The position numbers and the translations under genes are program-made. Below, in pieces: positions 6,404-10,107 of a stretch of DNA of 10,107 nt (position 1 is its first letter; the number at the start of each line of letters is the position of its first letter). The notes under the pieces are model-generated. The model searched no databases and was not told the DNA's origin. It saw nothing but the letters and a program-made list of their open reading frames with translations. The DNA lies in NCBI GenBank assembly GCA_016291725.1, contig JAEEYJ010000053.1, forward strand, positions 1 through 10,107, in the 5' to 3' direction. Source of the stretch: Solobacterium sp. (GTDB taxonomy: Bacteria; Bacillota_I; Bacilli_A; Erysipelotrichales; Erysipelotrichaceae).

Positions 6404-6420
6404 ACCGTGTATGGTACAAT
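6393..6420 (+). promoter_or_regulatory. Extended -10 promoter of pepF
   Basis: TACAAT at 6415-6420 is preceded by TGG, the TGn extension that compensates for a poor -35. The best -35 candidate is CAGACC at 6393-6398, which matches only three of six positions with 16-base spacing. The expected start near 6427 gives a leader of about 17 bases. It overlaps the -35 of the divergent promoter. Confidence 0.55.
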
Positions 6421-6431
6421 GTGCAGGTGAT

Positions 6432-6437
6432 AAGGAG
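6432..6437 (+). promoter_or_regulatory. Ribosome binding site deciding the pepF start
   Basis: AAGGAG ends 6 bases before the ATG at 6444. It rules out the upstream in-frame ATG at 6411, which would lie inside the promoter and upstream of the predicted transcript start. Confidence 0.8.
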
Positions 6438-6443
6438 TGCATT

Positions 6444-8249
6444 ATGACAGAGCGACTGAAGGAAAGAAATGAGATTGAAAAAGAATACCAGTGGGATTTG
6501 ACCTCTCTGTATGAGAGCGATGAAGCCTGGGAAAGAGCGTTCGGAGAAACAGACGGACTGCTGCAGGAAGTCCTGCAGTGCCGGGGCACACTGCATACCG
6601 CGGGAAATATCCGCCGCTTTATGGATCTGGAGACCGAGCTGGCAAGGAAGGTGGAGAATCTTTTCTGCTATGCCAATCTGAGAAAGAGCGAGGATACCCG
6701 CGCGGAAGACGCACAGATCATGTACGGCCGCATTATGAACAAATACGTAGGCATGATGACGGTACTGTCCTTTGCTGAGCCGGAAATCCTGGAGAATGAT
6801 GAAGAACGTTTGAAGGAGATGGTCAATGACCCGCAGCTGGCGCCTTACCGCTTCAACATGGAGGAGAAACTGCGCCTGAAGGCACATACACTGTCCGCGA
6901 AGGAAGAACGGATCCTGGCCGGACTCGGTGAAGTCATGGCCGTGCCCGGTGAAGTCAGTGAGAATCTGATGGATGCGGATCTGAGCTTTGCACCTGTCAT
7001 GGACGGGGAAGGAAAGGAGACGGAAGTCACCGGTTCCAACTATATTCTGCTGCAGTCTTCGGATGACCGTTCACTGAGGGAGGCAGCCTTCCGCAGCTAT
7101 TACGCTTCCTACAAAGCGCACATCCATACCTTTGCGTCTGCCTACGCCGGTGCGGTGAAGGCGGCCTGTGCTGAGGCTTCCCTGCGCGGCTATCCATCCT
7201 CGAGAGCGATGGCCATGGGGGCAGACAACATCCCGGAGGAAGTCTATGACAATCTGGTGGATACGGTAAGAAAGCATCTGCCGTTGATGTACCGGTATGT
7301 CAAGCTGAGAAAGCGTCTGCTGGGTCTGGATGAAATCCATTACTATGATGTATACGCACCGCTTGTGAAGGGCAGTGAAAAGCGCTATACGTACGAAGAA
7401 GCGAAGCGTATGGTGCTGGAGGCTGTATCCGTACTGGGTGAGGACTACAGGAACAAGGTGGAAGAGGGGCTTTCCTCCCGCTGGGTGGACGTGTATCCCA
7501 ACAAAGGCAAGACTTCCGGAGCGTTCTCCAGCGGCACCTACGATTCCAATCCGTTCATTCTGACAAACTATACCGGCACTCTGGACAGCGTTTCTACCCT
7601 GGCGCATGAGATGGGGCATTCCATGCATACCTATACAGCCAGTACGCACCAGCCGCCGCAGTATGCAGGATATACACTGTTTGTGGCAGAAGTGGCTTCT
7701 ACGGTGAACGAGAATCTGCTTGTGGACCGTCTGCTGGAGCGTACAGCGGACCCTAAGGAACGGCTGATCCTGCTCAATCAGTATCTGGAAGGCTTCAAGG
7801 GTACTGTGTTCCGGCAGACGATGTTTGCTGAGTTTGAAATGAGAGCTCACCGGATGTATGAACAGGGTGAAGCGCTTAGCCCGGCAGCCCTGAACGGACT
7901 GTACCTGCAGCTGATCAAGGACTACTGGGGAGAAGATATGGTCATCGATGAAGAAGTGCAGTATGAGTGGGCACGGATCCCGCATTTCTACAGACCGTTC
8001 TATGTCTATGTATACGCGACCGGCTATTCCAGCGCAGCAGCCATCAGTGAAATGATCCTGCGGGACGGTGCGCCGGCAGTCGGACGCTATCTGGAATTCC
8101 TGGGTATGGGCGGCAGTGCGTATCCGCTGGATGAGCTGAACCATGCGGGCGTGGATCTGAAAACGCCGGCACCGATTGAGACAGCACTGGCGAAGTTCGA
8201 GCGTTTGCTGGAGGATGCAGAGAAGACGGCGGACCGCCTGGGAATCTGA
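6444..8249 (+). CDS. pepF: Oligoendopeptidase F, zinc metallopeptidase family M3
   Basis: This 601-residue protein is the usual length for PepF. The start MTERLKERNEI follows a good ribosome binding site; 'EYQWDLTSLYES' at about 14-25 is the typical N-terminal PepF segment, and a helical N-lobe follows. The M3 catalytic core is complete. It has a GAFSSGTYDSNPFI region, then HEMGH at 388-392 (zinc ligands His388 and His392, catalytic Glu389) and FVAEVAST with Glu416 as the third zinc ligand. A C-terminal 'IPHFYRPFYVYVYATGYSSA' segment forms the substrate-closing wall, with its Tyr and His residues conserved in the family. It cleaves short peptides (roughly 7-17 residues in characterised PepF enzymes) in the cytoplasm for peptide turnover. 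No signal peptide is seen. It is monocistronic, with its own promoter on one side and a convergent gene two bases after its stop on the other. Confidence 0.95.
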   Translation: MTERLKERNEIEKEYQWDLTSLYESDEAWERAFGETDGLLQEVLQCRGTLHTAGNIRRFMDLETELARKVENLFCYANLRKSEDTRAEDAQIMYGRIMNKYVGMMTVLSFAEPEILENDEERLKEMVNDPQLAPYRFNMEEKLRLKAHTLSAKEERILAGLGEVMAVPGEVSENLMDADLSFAPVMDGEGKETEVTGSNYILLQSSDDRSLREAAFRSYYASYKAHIHTFASAYAGAVKAACAEASLRGYPSSRAMAMGADNIPEEVYDNLVDTVRKHLPLMYRYVKLRKRLLGLDEIHYYDVYAPLVKGSEKRYTYEEAKRMVLEAVSVLGEDYRNKVEEGLSSRWVDVYPNKGKTSGAFSSGTYDSNPFILTNYTGTLDSVSTLAHEMGHSMHTYTASTHQPPQYAGYTLFVAEVASTVNENLLVDRLLERTADPKERLILLNQYLEGFKGTVFRQTMFAEFEMRAHRMYEQGEALSPAALNGLYLQLIKDYWGEDMVIDEEVQYEWARIPHFYRPFYVYVYATGYSSAAAISEMILRDGAPAVGRYLEFLGMGGSAYPLDELNHAGVDLKTPAPIETALAKFERLLEDAEKTADRLGI

Positions 8250-8251
8250 AT

Positions 8252-10107
8252 CTATTTCCGGGAAGAATCCAGGCTGCGCCGGGCACGGCTGATCAGCTCA
8301 GCCACTGGATATTCCTGATAGGAAGCCAGAGCATACCCGGTACTGTTCAGACGAGGATTGAGCGAACTGACGAACAGTTCTCCTGTCTGTGGATCACAGG
8401 AAAGAGCGCTGTGTTCAATGGTGAACAGCGGGAAGGCACTGCTGGAAGAAAGGCTGATTACATCGGCTTTTCCATCATAGAACAGCAGCAGACGGTCATT
8501 GTCATAGATGAAGGAGAAGGATTTCTGTTCCATATATCCGGCATCAGTGAAGGAGAGCGTGAGATCACGGATCTCCTTTTCCTTTTCATAGATCTTCAGG
8601 TGCCCGTCCGGGAAGACGCAGAACAGTCTGCCTTCATGGTAATCCATGGACAGTACGGTCTCCACCGCAAGCGGAACGGTGTACAGTGCTTCTGTGCTGC
8701 GGCTGTAGGCTGTGATGGATTCCGGGTCGGCCAGGATCAGAGCGTCATCCGCCCAGACCGCGGTCAGGCCGGCCAGTGAGCGCTCCGGCAGCACGGCTGT
8801 ACTGCCGGTCTGCGTGTCAATGAACACTGGTGCGTTGACCTTGCCTGCCATAGTGGTGCAGATGTATTTTCCGTCTCCGGAAACCAGCAGGGCGGAAGGC
8901 ACGGGATAGGCACTTCCGTCCGTGAGGCTGCAGCCGTCAGGAAGCTGTACATCGATCGTGCGCTGTTCACCGGATAGCAGGTCATGGACCAGGATACGTT
9001 CCGGGCTGTCTGAACCATGGACATAGACGGACATGCCGTGTACGGCAAGGGGAGCCGGGGCTGTGTATTGATTGTTCAGGAATGCGGCCTCCCCGTAGCT
9101 GAACGGCCCCGAGAGCAGCTGACGGGAAACATAGTAATCATGGACACCGAGAGGGACCTCATTGAGGATCGTGCCGTCATCCATCCGGCAGGAAAGGACG
9201 GACAGTTCACCGTCTTCACCGTTGATCCGCAGCAGGTACTGGATGCCGTCCGCGCTCGGCAGCAGATTCCAGGCGTCTTCTTCCGGCAGATGCAGGTGCG
9301 CTGTCATCTGCTTCCGGCTTTGGTCATAGAAAAGCAGGTCTCTGTCGGAGAGCAGGGATATATACTCGCCGGTACTCAGGAAACAATCGGCCGGATAGGC
9401 ATAGGTGTCACCGTCATAGAACGACAGGGAATCATCATAGAGATTTTCGTAGAAATACAGATTGCCGTCCTTGGACACTGCAAAGGTACTGCCTGCTGCA
9501 TAACGTCGCTGTACAGCTTCAACACCGGCAGCGTTCTTCTGCCACACAGCCGAGGACTGTGCACTGCCGTCCTCAAGGGACAGTGTGGTGAGACTGCCGT
9601 CCAGTGAAGCCAGGACGAGATACGGTTCATCATACTGCAGTACGGACAGTACCGGATCGTGTAGGCGGTAGGTACGTACACTGCCGCCGGATACAGGAAC
9701 GATATACAGATCATTCCCGATGATCGTGAGCAGCTGTTCTTCATCAAGCAGTTCCAGAACACAGCGTCCTTCTTCAGCAATGGAGGGGAAGCGTTCTTCA
9801 CGTATGATCTCGCCGTTCCGGAAGACCTTCAGCAGGTAGTCTGTTTCGTATACCCAGCGGGAATCGCCGTAGGAGACAGTATGTTCTGATGCGTCGCTGT
9901 ACAGAACATAGAGCCGTCCATCGGGATCAACAGTCCAGGCATCGGGTTCCGGCAGGGCTTCGGGATACAGGAAGAAATCCGAGGTATTGAAGTCGAAGAC
10001 ACCCATCCGGCAGGCGTCCTCTTCCGGATCACGCAGTTTGACAGCGATCCAGGCATCTTCCGATGACCAGGAAAAATCCGTGACGTAGCCGGGCACGCCG
10101 TCCGGAA
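8252..10107 (-). CDS. Large beta-propeller (WD40/PQQ-like) protein, C-terminal part (5' partial)
   Basis: The frame is open at the right window edge, so 617 C-terminal residues are visible and the real start is outside; the GTG at 10096 is just an internal codon. The visible protein is built of roughly ten or more blade-like units of about 40-50 residues. Each has a short strand, a turn such as DGRLYVL, DGSLTTL, DGNLYFY, DRDLLFY, DGELSVL, DGKYICT or DGHLKIY, and strands ending in DxxTG- or DG-type turns, enough for more than one propeller. There is no enzyme motif, membrane segment or signal peptide in the visible part. The tail (YPVAELISRARRSL, then a charged end) forms a short helix resembling tails that follow WD40 regions in some multidomain signalling proteins; that is my inference. 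The propeller probably binds a protein or ligand; whether it is cytoplasmic or surface-exposed depends on the missing N-terminus. It is convergent with pepF, with stops two bases apart and no terminator seen. Confidence 0.65.
   Translation of the reverse strand, partial: PDGVPGYVTDFSWSSEDAWIAVKLRDPEEDACRMGVFDFNTSDFFLYPEALPEPDAWTVDPDGRLYVLYSDASEHTVSYGDSRWVYETDYLLKVFRNGEIIREERFPSIAEEGRCVLELLDEEQLLTIIGNDLYIVPVSGGSVRTYRLHDPVLSVLQYDEPYLVLASLDGSLTTLSLEDGSAQSSAVWQKNAAGVEAVQRRYAAGSTFAVSKDGNLYFYENLYDDSLSFYDGDTYAYPADCFLSTGEYISLLSDRDLLFYDQSRKQMTAHLHLPEEDAWNLLPSADGIQYLLRINGEDGELSVLSCRMDDGTILNEVPLGVHDYYVSRQLLSGPFSYGEAAFLNNQYTAPAPLAVHGMSVYVHGSDSPERILVHDLLSGEQRTIDVQLPDGCSLTDGSAYPVPSALLVSGDGKYICTTMAGKVNAPVFIDTQTGSTAVLPERSLAGLTAVWADDALILADPESITAYSRSTEALYTVPLAVETVLSMDYHEGRLFCVFPDGHLKIYEKEKEIRDLTLSFTDAGYMEQKSFSFIYDNDRLLLFYDGKADVISLSSSSAFPLFTIEHSALSCDPQTGELFVSSLNPRLNSTGYALASYQEYPVAELISRARRSLDSSRK

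Noticed and set aside
7071..8144. A 357-codon minus-strand frame opposite pepF
   Set aside because: pepF is complete with an HEMGH zinc site. The antisense product has no recognisable motif and no ribosome binding site was noted.
8242..8253. A GAATCT direct repeat spanning both convergent stop codons
   Set aside because: It is only two 6-base copies and has no sign of a site-specific function.
1..10107. CRISPR arrays, tRNA or rRNA genes, insertion sequences, integrase sites, replication origin
   Set aside because: No spaced repeats, cloverleaf-like sequence, terminal inverted repeats, transposase or integrase motifs were found. Nearly all bases are assigned to protein genes, and the largest gap is about 90 bases.

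Overview
The window looks like chromosomal DNA of a low-to-mid GC Bacillota (Firmicutes) bacterium, roughly 53% G+C by eye. The basis is strong AGGAG-type ribosome binding sites, sigma-A-like promoters, short intergenic gaps, a PepF-type M3 peptidase and a COG5610-type polysaccharide-locus HAD protein. A gut Erysipelotrichia- or Lachnospiraceae-like host is a guess. No RNA gene, insertion sequence, CRISPR array or phage gene was seen, and coding density is close to complete.

Region 1 (1-4647, + strand) is the 3' end of a cell-surface polysaccharide operon. It contains the C-terminal part of a family 2 glycosyltransferase carrying a Rossmann-like tail, an 840-residue multidomain HAD protein, a TagD-like cytidylyltransferase, and a UDP-glucuronate decarboxylase (UDP-xylose synthase) homologue. 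The four genes are packed with gaps of 1 and 14 bases and a 4-base ATGA overlap. Together they suggest a glycan or teichoic-acid-like polymer with a CDP-activated alcohol substituent and a xylose-type sugar.

Region 2 (4651-6403, - strand) is a two-gene lipid operon. A promoter with a perfect TATAAT drives a cytoplasmic glycerophosphodiester phosphodiesterase, overlapped by 8 bases by a PldB-like alpha/beta hydrolase. The operon ends at a clear intrinsic terminator whose U-tract touches the stop codon of the convergent decarboxylase gene. The two enzymes could act in sequence on lysophospholipids and release glycerol 3-phosphate.

Region 3 (6393-8249, + strand) is a complete oligoendopeptidase F gene with its own promoter, back to back with that of the lipid operon.

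Region 4 (8252-10107, - strand) is the C-terminal 617 residues of a large beta-propeller protein whose start lies outside the window. Its stop codon is two bases from that of pepF.

The most unusual feature is the HAD protein. It carries two HAD-like units in tandem. The second has all the catalytic motifs, and the first keeps the layout but has lost almost every catalytic residue. No wholly new defence or mobile system could be supported; the truncated propeller protein is the best candidate for a hidden multidomain system, but its N-terminus is not visible.
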